Shown here: positions 28,106 through 37,127 of the stretch, one piece after another
How the letters are laid out: every line of letters starts with the position of its first letter
Numbering within the stretch: position 1 is the first letter of the stretch
Assembly (NCBI GenBank): GCA_006503475.1
Contig: RSEH01000115.1
Location: 81,379-145,378, forward strand
DNA from: Stentor roeselii
Lineage: Eukaryota; Ciliophora; Heterotrichea; Heterotrichida; Stentoridae
Direction of reading: 5' to 3'
DNA: 64,000 bases
Position numbers and translations under genes: made by a program
Notes under the pieces: generated by a model
Told to the model about the DNA's origin: nothing
Databases searched by the model: none
Seen by the model: only the letters and a program-made list of their open reading frames with translations

Positions 28106-28579
28106 ATGGGAATAAAACTTTCCTCTGTCTGCTGTGCATATTGCAACGCCCGTCTGCCGACCGAAGAAGACGAATTCACAGGAATCCGTTCAGAGGTGAA
28201 GCAAAAACACAAAAAAGAAATGATTCCCCTTCCGTTTCAAGACTACCTCAACCGAAAAAAGTCAGAATCAGAAAACGACTTAAGTCTTCATTTTCTGGAA
28301 AGTAGGAAATTCGACTACTTTAACTCAGACAACAGGACTATGAACTTGTCAGCTATTCTGAAAATTCAGGAGATTCCGCAAATTCCTAGTCCTTCAGATG
28401 GATTTTTAAACGATTTTCATATCAAGGAAAGAAGAAGTTTCAGCTTGCATGAAAGGAAAAAGGAAAAAAAGGAAAAACAGGAAAAGTTACAGTTATTTTT
28501 ACCGAATCAAAGGAAATCTTTGGATCCGAGGAACTTGAAAGGATTGAATATGAGGAAGAATGTGAATATTAGTAAATAA
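28106..28579 (+). CDS. Small N-myristoylated/palmitoylated protein, unknown
   Basis: 157 residues. The N-terminus MGIKLSSVCCAYC fits the N-myristoylation consensus (Gly2, Ser6), and the following Cys cluster is suited to palmitoylation, so attachment to the cytoplasmic face of a membrane is likely. CAYCNAR could also be half of a zinc-binding pair, but no second pair is seen. The rest is hydrophilic, ending in a very basic stretch (ERKKEKKEKQEKL, then KSLDPRNLKGLNMRK) that could bind acidic lipids. No family recognised. Confidence 0.7.
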   Translation: MGIKLSSVCCAYCNARLPTEEDEFTGIRSEVKQKHKKEMIPLPFQDYLNRKKSESENDLSLHFLESRKFDYFNSDNRTMNLSAILKIQEIPQIPSPSDGFLNDFHIKERRSFSLHERKKEKKEKQEKLQLFLPNQRKSLDPRNLKGLNMRKNVNISK

Positions 28580-28917
28580 GTGATTTCAAAGTGAATAAAT
28601 GGATTTCTTTGCTTTTTTGGAAGGATATTGTTTAAGTCTAGTGATTTTTGTGTTTAGAAGTTTTGGTTATTATATTTATGTAGTAAATATTTAAAAATAA
28701 GTAAATTTTTTAGGAATAATGTTCTCGAACAAGCAATATATTAGTAAAACTATAAAATGATAGATTCTTAAAGCTATTAAATGATAGAATCGTAAGTTTT
28801 AATATCTTAAAATCAAAGCTTATTAGAATGCTTATACTTCATCTTTAAATTATCTTCTCATATCCATTCATAGAAACTTCAAGACATATTTCAAAAAATT
28901 TATCTATTTACAGTCTG
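28580..28917. other. Intergenic, between convergent genes
   Basis: 338 bp of AT-rich sequence between the stops of two convergent genes. I see no gene, no stable hairpin and no repeat beyond short ATGATAGA(T/A)TC pairs at about 28757 and 28781. Confidence 0.6.
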
Positions 28918-30480
28918 CTACCTAGATACTTCTATAGTTTTCCCTAAAGTTCCAGCCTTCAGCATCTGTACCCTAAAGTCAGTGGTCATTCTCTTGACAA
29001 GAGTGATATGTGCTAAATTCGAGTTCAAGACTTCACTTTCCTCTTCAAAGCAACTCATAAAAACCTTAAAATTCTCATAGTCAATATCAGCATTCATTTC
29101 AAGTTGCGCTTCTCTAATAATCTCTTCAAATTCCCCATCCTTGAATTCACATCCAGCCCTTTCAAGTGCAGTTTTTAAGTCCTTTCCAAGTATTTTCCCT
29201 TCATTTTTCTTATCAAAATAAGTGAAAGCCTCCCACATGAGTTCTTCATTCATAAGTGCTTTTTTATTCATAGTAGCGACGAGAAATTCAGTGAAGTTAA
29301 TTTTTCCATTATGAATATAAGAGCAGTTATCAATGATCTTCTCGATTTCGTCTGAAGCGATGTTGAACCCGCTGTTTTTCATCGCTTTTTGAAGTTCATT
29401 TGCTGTGATGAAGCCTTTTTTTTCAGTGTCGATGGCGATGAAGGCTTCTCTCAACCCGTTGATCTGAGAGTTTGACATGCTTTTAACAGCGATTTTAATG
29501 GCTTCTTGCCAGAGTTTGTTCTTGGCTTTGTATTTGCAAAGAGCTTTTAGAACATCTTCAGGAATGATTTGTTTTTTTGAGTCGAAAGTTTCAAACCATC
29601 GATGTTTCAATGCTTCTTTCATTGTTATTCTTCTGGATGAGTTTACATTTAGCATTAGTCTTATCAGCTCTTTGGCGTTTGTTGATATTCGCTCCATGCT
29701 CTCTATGTCAAGACTTGATCGTGCTTTGGATGCTTTTTGGTAAATGCTCTCGAGACTGGCACCTTTGAAGGGATGTCTTCCGAGAAGGATGAAGTATAAA
29801 AACACTCCTAGCGACCATACATCGCATGATTTTGTGTAACTTCCTCGGAGTACTTCTGGTGCTAGATAATAAGGAGTCCCGGCTAAGGACTTTAACTTAA
29901 AATTGTTGTCGGTTTTTATTGACATTCCAAAGTCACAAATTTTAATCACATCCGACGTTTCAGACTCATAAATGAAATTTTCCGGTTTAAGATCTCGATG
30001 AGTAATTCCATTCAAATGAAGATAATTAACAGCACTTAGTAATTGCTTCATTATATTAGCAGCTTCTTCCTCAGAAAAAAACCCTTTAGTAATAAGTCTT
30101 TCACAAACATCTCCTCCAGTGCAAAGTTCCATAACAAGATGAAGATAAAGCTGGTCTTCATAAGTTTCATAGAGTTTGATAATGTTAGGATGGTCAACAT
30201 ACATCAAAATTTCGAGTTCCCGTTTCATGATAGTCCGATGTTTGGCGATTTTCTGCTTAAGTATCGACTTTATTGCAAACCTTTGAGAAGAATACTGCGA
30301 CTTCCGAATTGCCTCTCGCACTGTGCCGTACTGACCATGTCCCAAAACTCTTATGAATTGGAAGGAATCGTGTATGCCTGAATAGTTCTTACTTGTGAGT
30401 TTCACTGCATTTGAAATGGTAGAACTCAAAATTGGTTTGCACTTTTGAGGCTTTACTTGCCTTGATATGCATATTCCCAT
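28918..30480 (-). CDS. Calcium-dependent protein kinase (CDPK), N-myristoylated
   Basis: 520 residues. Starts MGICISRQ (Gly2, Cys4, Ser6: myristoylation plus palmitoylation). Kinase domain about 42-305: Gly loop LGHGQYGTV, Lys in FAIKSIL, HRDLKPENF, DFGMS, and GTPYYLAPEVL; all catalytic residues intact. The autoinhibitory junction (about 310-345) is followed by four EF-hand units. The first (DTEKKGFITANE) looks able to bind calcium, the third (DKKNEGKILGKD) less so, and the second and fourth are degenerate. CDPKs link calcium signals to secretion, motility and ciliary behaviour in alveolates. Start context AATAATGGG. Confidence 0.95.
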   Translation of the reverse strand: MGICISRQVKPQKCKPILSSTISNAVKLTSKNYSGIHDSFQFIRVLGHGQYGTVREAIRKSQYSSQRFAIKSILKQKIAKHRTIMKRELEILMYVDHPNIIKLYETYEDQLYLHLVMELCTGGDVCERLITKGFFSEEEAANIMKQLLSAVNYLHLNGITHRDLKPENFIYESETSDVIKICDFGMSIKTDNNFKLKSLAGTPYYLAPEVLRGSYTKSCDVWSLGVFLYFILLGRHPFKGASLESIYQKASKARSSLDIESMERISTNAKELIRLMLNVNSSRRITMKEALKHRWFETFDSKKQIIPEDVLKALCKYKAKNKLWQEAIKIAVKSMSNSQINGLREAFIAIDTEKKGFITANELQKAMKNSGFNIASDEIEKIIDNCSYIHNGKINFTEFLVATMNKKALMNEELMWEAFTYFDKKNEGKILGKDLKTALERAGCEFKDGEFEEIIREAQLEMNADIDYENFKVFMSCFEEESEVLNSNLAHITLVKRMTTDFRVQMLKAGTLGKTIEVSR

Positions 30481-30949
30481 TATTTATTAGATGGTGGTGT
30501 TTTGTTCATTTGATTTGACCTATTTTTTAGTTTGATATAGGATTGTGTGAAGAAAAAGCTTGGGTTTAGAGAGGTTTTGATGATGGTTTAGGATTTTTTG
30601 TTTTTTAGGGTCAGGGTGGGAATAGGACAGGAGTAAAATATGGAGCCGAAATTTTTTGGGTGATGAATTTTGGTTTGGATCTAGAGAATAGAGGAGATAT
30701 CAGCAAGATCAAGTGGGAATATTAGAAGAGTTTAGGTTCGGGTAAGGATTATGAGAAGGTGCGTCTTGATAAGAGCTGGTAGGGATTTATAATTACAAAC
30801 CAAGATTCATTATATATGAAGATAAATTAAGGAAGTTTAAGAATTCGATTTTTTTTAGATATGATAAAAAAACCATCATCTCTTCTAGTTTTCACCTTGT
30901 TATATACATGACTGATAATCTGAATTATAAATGGAGCTAAACTAATCAA
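30481..30949. other. 469-bp intergenic region upstream of the CDPK gene
   Basis: Lies between the CDPK start and the cullin stop (both minus strand), so it must hold the CDPK promoter. It contains no open frame of note. The + strand is unusually G-rich for an intergenic stretch at 30600-30760 (runs of GGG and AGG). No RNA gene recognised. Confidence 0.5.
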
Positions 30950-33079
30950 TTAAGCTATATAATTGTAAACATCAGATTTTTCACTACTCCTTTCCAAATA
31001 ATCCTTCTGAATCAGCATTTCAATGCGAGATTTAATCAACTTGACATCAGGATCAAACCTTCCAACAGTAAACTTAAAGACTTCATTGATAAGGTCCTTA
31101 TGTTCAAGAGTACGCCTCATTTTCATAATTTTGACAATAACTGCATCCAAATAAAACTTCCTTTCATCTAAAACAGCTTTATCAAGTGCATTATCATCAG
31201 CCTTCTCCTCAAATTTTTCCCCAATAACTTCCAAGTAAACCCTAATCGAGTTGCCACTAAAATTTTCATTAAAACTTAAAACATCAGTCTCCATTAAAAC
31301 TTTTCCCTTAGAAGTCTTATTCAAAATTTTCGCTTTAACAAGTCCAAGCAAATGTCTTTTCATTTCATTTGAAGAGCCTCCAATAGTTTCAAGCAATTCC
31401 GTGATCGAAAACGAGTTTCTATTATTAAACAATAAAAGAAGACATCCTTGATAAATACTTCCAATTAAAGTCCTTTTCCTTTTCCAATAAAAATCGATTT
31501 CACATGAGCCGTAGTTGAAGCGATAAGAAAGTCTTCTTCCAGAGTGATTCGAAATGTATTGTTTCGAGAAAGTCGAGCAGAAACTCGCTAAACTTTCAGG
31601 AAGGTTAAACTGAAGAAACTGCTCCGGAGGCCAGTTGTTTGCAGTTAAGACCTTGAGTGAAAACTCTTCTGATTCAATGTCTGAAGAGTTTCTGATGTCG
31701 TTAACCATTCCTTGAATTTTCGATACAAACTTCAACCCGCACTCTTGTTTTAAGTACTTGATGATGATCTCTTCTTCCTCTAGTTTTCTCTTTGTTTTAT
31801 CTAAAAGTCGCTGTGCAAGGAACTGCCGATGTTTTAGTTCAAATATGTCTTTATCTCGAATAAAAGGAAAGATTGATAAAATTTTCTGAAGTTTTACCTC
31901 GTTTTCAGCTTCTAGGTTAGTATTTAAGAATTTTTTTAGGAAGGAATCGATGTAAATTGCGATGAAAGTTGGAATTACGCTGTTTTGTGATAAAGCTGTT
32001 TCAAGTGCCAGGTTTGACTCGGTTTCAAAGAACTGGTTTCGGTTGAAACATTTGACTTTCACGTTGTTGAATGATTCGAATAGCTTGAAAACCTCTTCAA
32101 TGAGAAAAACAGGTTTTTTCATCAGGTCTTTGTTGGAATAAATTTCATCGACAAGAGCCTTTAAAGCACTTTTGAACTCTATTCTTAATCGATCGATGAA
32201 AAAGCGATTAGAAGAAGGGATTTCGTAAAGTCTTTTAATAGTTGATAGGTCTGCTTCTTTGATCAGTTTGAAAAGTGACTGATTTGTGAAGATATCTTCG
32301 ATGTGGTCAGAGATGTACTCTTGTTGAATGACTTCGAGGATACCTTTCAAGGAATGACTCCCGATGACTGTGTTGCAGAAAAGCTTTTCTTGAATTATTT
32401 TTTCATTTATATAGATGAAGTAGTTTGAAAGGGAAAGTTGTTTTATCTTCTCCTCGGCATCTTGTTTGTAGAACTTCTGAGATGCTTGGAAAAAGTGAAT
32501 TTGGAACACTTCTTCATAGACTTCGAAACTACCAAGGCCTAACTCGATAAACATTCCAAGGATTGACTTAAGGATGTCTTTTTCGTAGACTTCTCCTGTT
32601 TTGTTTTTCATTGATTCGGTTATCAGCCAGGTTTTGATCTTTTCAGCGAGTTTTCCTTCAATGAAGATTTTTTCTTTGAATAAAGATAAACCGGTTTGGT
32701 TTAGTTTGGGTTTTAGCTTTTCTTTGATGTAAGTGTTTTCCATGTAGGATGATGACCCACATATTGAGAGTAAAGATGCCTTGAAGTTTTCCCAGATTCG
32801 GAAAAGAGAATCTATTAAAACTACTGAATCTTGAAGACTCGATGAAATTTTTAGGATGAAGTCTTCTAAGAGACTTGTGATCATAGTGTAGAGTTCTTCA
32901 CCTCCATCATCCATGTGGACTAATGAGTATACAGCTTGGTAATTTTTTTCGTATTCTGAAATCGCTTGATGGTGAAGAATACTGGTGAAGTTTTTTCGAA
33001 TAGTTTCCAAATGCTCCTCTTTACTTCCAGTATTCTTAAAGGGTCTAGTCATAGAAGTGATTCTAATTTTCTTAGACAT
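30950..33079 (-). CDS. CUL3: Cullin-3-type scaffold of a RING E3 ubiquitin ligase
   Basis: 709 residues. The N-terminus KIRITSMTRPFKN resembles the CUL3 head that contacts BTB adaptors; cullin repeats follow. The cullin homology domain (about 400-600) and the C-terminal winged helix carry the family signature VKIMKMRRTLEHKDLINEV with the NEDD8-acceptor Lys in KIMK. The C-terminus DYLERSSEKSDVYNYIA is typical. Full length. Assignment to CUL3 rather than CUL1/4 rests on the N-terminal match and is less certain than the cullin call itself. The NEDD8 E1 subunit lies 2.5 kb away. Confidence 0.9.
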   Translation of the reverse strand: MSKKIRITSMTRPFKNTGSKEEHLETIRKNFTSILHHQAISEYEKNYQAVYSLVHMDDGGEELYTMITSLLEDFILKISSSLQDSVVLIDSLFRIWENFKASLLSICGSSSYMENTYIKEKLKPKLNQTGLSLFKEKIFIEGKLAEKIKTWLITESMKNKTGEVYEKDILKSILGMFIELGLGSFEVYEEVFQIHFFQASQKFYKQDAEEKIKQLSLSNYFIYINEKIIQEKLFCNTVIGSHSLKGILEVIQQEYISDHIEDIFTNQSLFKLIKEADLSTIKRLYEIPSSNRFFIDRLRIEFKSALKALVDEIYSNKDLMKKPVFLIEEVFKLFESFNNVKVKCFNRNQFFETESNLALETALSQNSVIPTFIAIYIDSFLKKFLNTNLEAENEVKLQKILSIFPFIRDKDIFELKHRQFLAQRLLDKTKRKLEEEEIIIKYLKQECGLKFVSKIQGMVNDIRNSSDIESEEFSLKVLTANNWPPEQFLQFNLPESLASFCSTFSKQYISNHSGRRLSYRFNYGSCEIDFYWKRKRTLIGSIYQGCLLLLFNNRNSFSITELLETIGGSSNEMKRHLLGLVKAKILNKTSKGKVLMETDVLSFNENFSGNSIRVYLEVIGEKFEEKADDNALDKAVLDERKFYLDAVIVKIMKMRRTLEHKDLINEVFKFTVGRFDPDVKLIKSRIEMLIQKDYLERSSEKSDVYNYIA

Positions 33080-33105
33080 AATTATTCTACATTGTAATTT
33101 TAAAA

Positions 33106-34275
33106 TTAAACCTTATTAACCTTAATAAAAATCTCTCCGAAAAAGCCTTTTTGTTCCAAACTAACTTTTCCTTTATTAGCAAGCATCATCAATTCATAGA
33201 ACTTCTGAGCAGTATCAAGTCTTTCATTAGAATGAATCATAGAAAATTTAACTTTTCCTTTCTTTTTCCTGATGGTTTCCAACAACCTTCCAGATCTCTG
33301 AATCAAAAGACTTTCATCATTTTCCCCCCTCTCAAATATTTCCTCATTCTTGTTATTTTCAAGGTCTTGTTCATCAATTCGCTGAACTTCATGATTATTT
33401 TCCTGAACCTCAAGATTCATTCCAACCTGTTCAAAGTCCTGATCCATCCTTTCAGGACTTTCCAAATTTCCAAATTCAAAAGTTTCTTCTTTAACTTCTT
33501 TTAACTTTTCCTGTACCTCATTCGGCAAGAAGATGATATTTTTATGAAAAAGTTCAAAAGAATCAAGCCCGATCATATCAACAGCGATTTTCAAATGTTC
33601 TTTAACAATATTTTCATTTTTTTTGTTTTTTTTAATCAAAGTTTTCTTATCAACCGGTATTCTTTTGAGAACTCTTGTTTTACGAGCAGGAGTTTGCTGA
33701 GCAGTTGTGATTTTAGGAGTGTCGATTTGAATGAGGTCAGGGTCCTGGTATTCAAGATTAGGGGAGTCTTCTTGCATCATACTTGCAGCGTCGTCTAACT
33801 CAACAATAGGCTGAACACTTTTCGGAGTATAGTTCACGTCGTTCAAGGTAATCGCGTTGAGATCCGCCAAGTTCCTTCCGATTTCAATGCTACCTCGGGT
33901 AGAAGCTCCGTACGACCCGACTGAAATCGAGTCTTCAATTGCCAATAAAGCTTTTTTCGGGTTTAATGTAATCATTTGTGTCATTTTCACGTTTTTCTTG
34001 TATTTCTGTTCTTTTTTCGGCGTCATTGCGAAACTCTGAAGAAACTCTTCCAGTTCATTCAAGATGAGCAGGGACTTCTGGAATAAAATCTTGAGAAGTC
34101 CAATTAACATCTGCCCGCTTTGCCTTAAACTGACAGTTTTACAAGTTTCTGCCAGGTCCGAAGCGACAGAGGAAATATCAGTCGAGTTGATGACGGCCTT
34201 TGAGAGTTTTTTTTCATTGTAGTAAGCTTTAAAGAGTTTTGAAAATTCCGGCTTGTCGTAAAGACTAACTTCCAT
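33106..34275 (-). CDS. RAD21/SCC1-like cohesin kleisin
   Basis: 389 residues. The N-terminal 90 residues carry the kleisin head: NEKKLSKAVINSTDISS followed by SLRQSGQMLIGLLKILFQKS, matching the SMC3-binding helices of RAD21/REC8. The middle is acidic and poorly conserved, with Glu/Asp-rich stretches (about 230-330) where separase sites usually lie; no ExxR site is clear. The C-terminus AQKFYELMMLANKGKVSLEQ is the winged helix that binds SMC1. It is shorter than animal RAD21. The extreme N-terminus (MEVSLYDKP) departs from the usual MFYS start. Mitotic versus meiotic kleisin cannot be told. Confidence 0.8.
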   Translation of the reverse strand: MEVSLYDKPEFSKLFKAYYNEKKLSKAVINSTDISSVASDLAETCKTVSLRQSGQMLIGLLKILFQKSLLILNELEEFLQSFAMTPKKEQKYKKNVKMTQMITLNPKKALLAIEDSISVGSYGASTRGSIEIGRNLADLNAITLNDVNYTPKSVQPIVELDDAASMMQEDSPNLEYQDPDLIQIDTPKITTAQQTPARKTRVLKRIPVDKKTLIKKNKKNENIVKEHLKIAVDMIGLDSFELFHKNIIFLPNEVQEKLKEVKEETFEFGNLESPERMDQDFEQVGMNLEVQENNHEVQRIDEQDLENNKNEEIFERGENDESLLIQRSGRLLETIRKKKGKVKFSMIHSNERLDTAQKFYELMMLANKGKVSLEQKGFFGEIFIKVNKV

Positions 34276-34302
34276 TTACAATCCCCTTGAAAATTATTCT
34301 GA

Positions 34303-35580
34303 ATGGCCGATGAGCGGATTCTGTTGAACTGCATTGTTCCGATCTCTGAGATGAACTTTCGCTGCAGTGTCGAAGTCACTGAGAAGATTTTGAGAGACGT
34401 GTTGCGAGTAAGTTTTAAACAGCTCAGTTGCTTTATTCCCCAGTTTTCCTCGATGATTAAACAAGAAGTTGACAGTCACAATGAAAACTTCTCGTATTCC
34501 AGGTCAGCTCAAATTATCCCTTGCGAGGTTTTATTTGATTTGATTGAAGAACCGAAGTTTTGGAGATGTTTAAGAAATGTAAGAGATGAGTAGCTGGCGA
34601 ATGGGTATGAAACTTGTGTTAACTTGCATTTGGTGAAGGTTTGTCTTTACTTGCATTATGTGAAAAGAGTGGCGATTAACCTTTTGACGACTTTTTTCAA
34701 TTCTTATGTGATTTTAGATACGGAGTCTATGCAAAATGGTGCTTCTCAGAATATCAATGTTTTATTTCGAAGTTTCAACCTGGCCGGGCGGTACCTGCAC
34801 AAAAATCTGATCACTGTCTGGCTGAACCACAATAAAGACCTGCTGAGTGACAGCAAAACCTTGGCACCTGATGAGTACTTGATACTCGCTTCTAATACTT
34901 TTGATAAACAACGACTTATCCTTGAGAAGGTCCCTCAAGTCCGCATGAATAATAATCGAGACCCGAGGACTGGAGTCTTCTTGATCGAGGATGTATCAAA
35001 AAAACCTGATTTTGACTTCAAACTTGAACAGATCATGGCAGGGCTTAAGTCAGACCAAATTGATTTTGACTACTCGCATAAGAAAAACTCGTTGATTTAT
35101 GATAAAAACCCGCAAGGTCGCAAAAAGATGCTGAAAATGCTGGAAACTAAGAATATTAAAGACTTTCAAGGGTATCTACGGGACCCAGAATTGATGGTCA
35201 AGCTTAGGGAAACTTTGAATAGTGCAAGCACTTTGCTTGTGAGGACGAAAATTAATTCGGAAAATTTCAGCTATTTGAACTACCGTGACTCGACTGGGTT
35301 GATTCAGAATGTCGCTAATTTGATTAAGCCGAATAGGTCTGAAAGTGGATTTGCTAGGCCTGAAACTGCGTCGACCTGCAGGCCTAAGACTCGCCCACAA
35401 ACCAGCAGGACCCGATTTTTCAGGCCGTTGTCAGGTGTCTCCTCAACGGTCAAACTAGTCAGGCCGATGACTTCAGTTCCCAAGCTAAAGAAGCCCAACG
35501 CATTAAGCCTAGGAGGTAAAAGCGAGCCTTTCCACGTGATGACTTTGAGAGAGTCTGTTTCTTTAAGTTCTCTAGTTTAA
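34303..35580 (+). CDS. Hypothetical protein with RPxTS-rich tail, one 15-nt intron
   Basis: Exons 34303-34578 and 34594-35580 give 420 residues. Splicing removes an in-frame TAG. Exon 2 then stays open through the junction with no usable ATG until 34732, which supports the two-exon gene. I recognise no domain. The N-terminal 200 residues are hydrophobic-patterned and helical (YVKRVAINLLTTFFN). The tail has repeated Arg-Pro-x-Thr/Ser motifs (ARPETAST, CRPKTRPQTS, VRPMTS), of the kind frequent in ciliary microtubule-associated proteins. A ciliary role is inference. The gene is divergent from the kleisin gene with 27 bp between starts. Confidence 0.7.
34579..34593 (+). other. 15-nt intron (34303-35580 gene)
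   Basis: GTAAGAGATGAGTAG, phase 0. A at position 11 rather than 10. Ends in an in-frame TAG when retained. Confidence 0.8.
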
Positions 35581-35617
35581 CTATCTAACCTAAGTTTATT
35601 CCAAAAACTTTAATATA

Positions 35618-37114
35618 ATGGCAACAGACAACAAATATGACCGACAACTTCGCTTATGGGGAAGTCACGGACAGAATCTTTTATCAAGTTCTCGCATTTT
35701 GATGATAGGGTCTTCTGCCGTCAGTTCAGAGATCTTGAAGAACCTGGTCCTTCCAGGAGTAGGATTTTTTTCTATCGTTGATGATCAACTTGTCAGTGAG
35801 TCTGACTTGGGTGAGAACTTTTTTGTCCATGCTTCGAAAGTAGGACAGAGCAGAAGTGAAATAGTGAAAAATTTTCTTCTAGAATTGAACCCTGACGTCC
35901 AAGGCGAGTCACAGCAGAAGTCTTTTGACTCGCTTCTGTCCTCACCCGAAGCCTTCCAATCATTTTCTCTGATAATCGCCTGCCAGTTGTCATTTAATCA
36001 AATCGCATCTTTATCGAAAATCAGTGAATCACTGCATATTCCGCTGATAGTCTGCAAGTCAGTCGGCCTTGTCGGGTACCTGCGGATTTTCACTGAGGAA
36101 CACCCTGTGATTGAGTCGAAGCCTGATAGGGAACTATTCGATTTAAGGATTCACAAACCTTTTGAAGAACTGAAAAAGTACTGCCAGGGTGTTGACCTCG
36201 ACAGTTTAGAACTCGTTTATCATTCCCATGTTCCTTTCATCGTCATCCTCGTCAAACTCATGGAAGAGTGGCTTACTAGAGAGCCTAGACCTGCAACTTT
36301 CAATGAAAAGCAGAAATTTAAAGAATTTATCAAAGCCCGAAGCAAAGATTTCAATGTTGAAGACAATTTTCGAGAAGCTGTTCAAAAGTCATTTCTGGCC
36401 TACCTTGATGAAGACCTGCCTGAAGAAATCATGAAGGTCCTCAATGATGAAAAAGCGACTCAAGCTGACCAAGGGAGTTCTTTATTCTGGAAATGTGCGA
36501 AAGCTGTGAATTCTTTCATTTCTTTAAAAGGTGTACCTCCTGTGACAGGTCTTTTTTCTGACATGACAAGTGACACAAGCAGTTATGTAAAGCTTCAAAC
36601 GATTTACAACAATAAAGCGAAAAGTGACTTGGAGTCAACATCTGAGATCTTTCAAAGTCTTTTCCCAGAAACGCCTGTTCCCGAGCTGTTGAGTGACTTT
36701 TGTAAGAATTTACTGACGTTAGAAGTGACTCGAATGCGAACGATAAGCGAAGAACTAATCGAAATGAACAAGGCGGTACTAGAAGACCCAGACGAAGTAG
36801 AATATAAACTGGTTGACTGGTACCTGGTACTTCGGGCAATCGACCATCACTTGACAAGCGAAAGTGAATGGCCTGAAACTAAAGACTTGCCAAGTCTTCA
36901 GTCTTTTACCGAGTCTCTCGCGAAGCAAGCTGACCTAGAAGTACTTGAAGAGATGCTTCGTTACAAAGACTCAGAACTTCACACAGTGAGTGCCTTATTA
37001 GCAGGAGTTGCAAGTCAAGAAGCAGTAAAGTTGATAACCAAACAATACACCCCGATAAACAACACCTTTATCTACACCGGGGCCAGTTCACAAGCAGGTG
37101 TAATCGAGCTTTAG
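35618..37114 (+). CDS. NAE1: NEDD8-activating enzyme E1 regulatory subunit (APPBP1/AXR1/ULA1)
   Basis: 498 residues. Starts with the family block DNKYDRQLRLWGSHGQNLLSSS followed by a Rossmann-like strand (ILMIGSSAVSSEILKNLVLPGVG), and DLGENFFV. As expected for the regulatory subunit there is no catalytic Cys domain signature; that sits in the UBA3 partner. The C-terminus 'TFIYTGASSQAGVIEL' matches the NAE1 tail. With UBA3 it adenylates NEDD8 for conjugation to cullins, so it acts upstream of the cullin at 30950-33079. Slightly shorter than the human protein. Its stop is 13 bp from the convergent cathepsin C stop. Confidence 0.93.
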   Translation: MATDNKYDRQLRLWGSHGQNLLSSSRILMIGSSAVSSEILKNLVLPGVGFFSIVDDQLVSESDLGENFFVHASKVGQSRSEIVKNFLLELNPDVQGESQQKSFDSLLSSPEAFQSFSLIIACQLSFNQIASLSKISESLHIPLIVCKSVGLVGYLRIFTEEHPVIESKPDRELFDLRIHKPFEELKKYCQGVDLDSLELVYHSHVPFIVILVKLMEEWLTREPRPATFNEKQKFKEFIKARSKDFNVEDNFREAVQKSFLAYLDEDLPEEIMKVLNDEKATQADQGSSLFWKCAKAVNSFISLKGVPPVTGLFSDMTSDTSSYVKLQTIYNNKAKSDLESTSEIFQSLFPETPVPELLSDFCKNLLTLEVTRMRTISEELIEMNKAVLEDPDEVEYKLVDWYLVLRAIDHHLTSESEWPETKDLPSLQSFTESLAKQADLEVLEEMLRYKDSELHTVSALLAGVASQEAVKLITKQYTPINNTFIYTGASSQAGVIEL

Positions 37115-37127
37115 CTTAAGGTAATAT

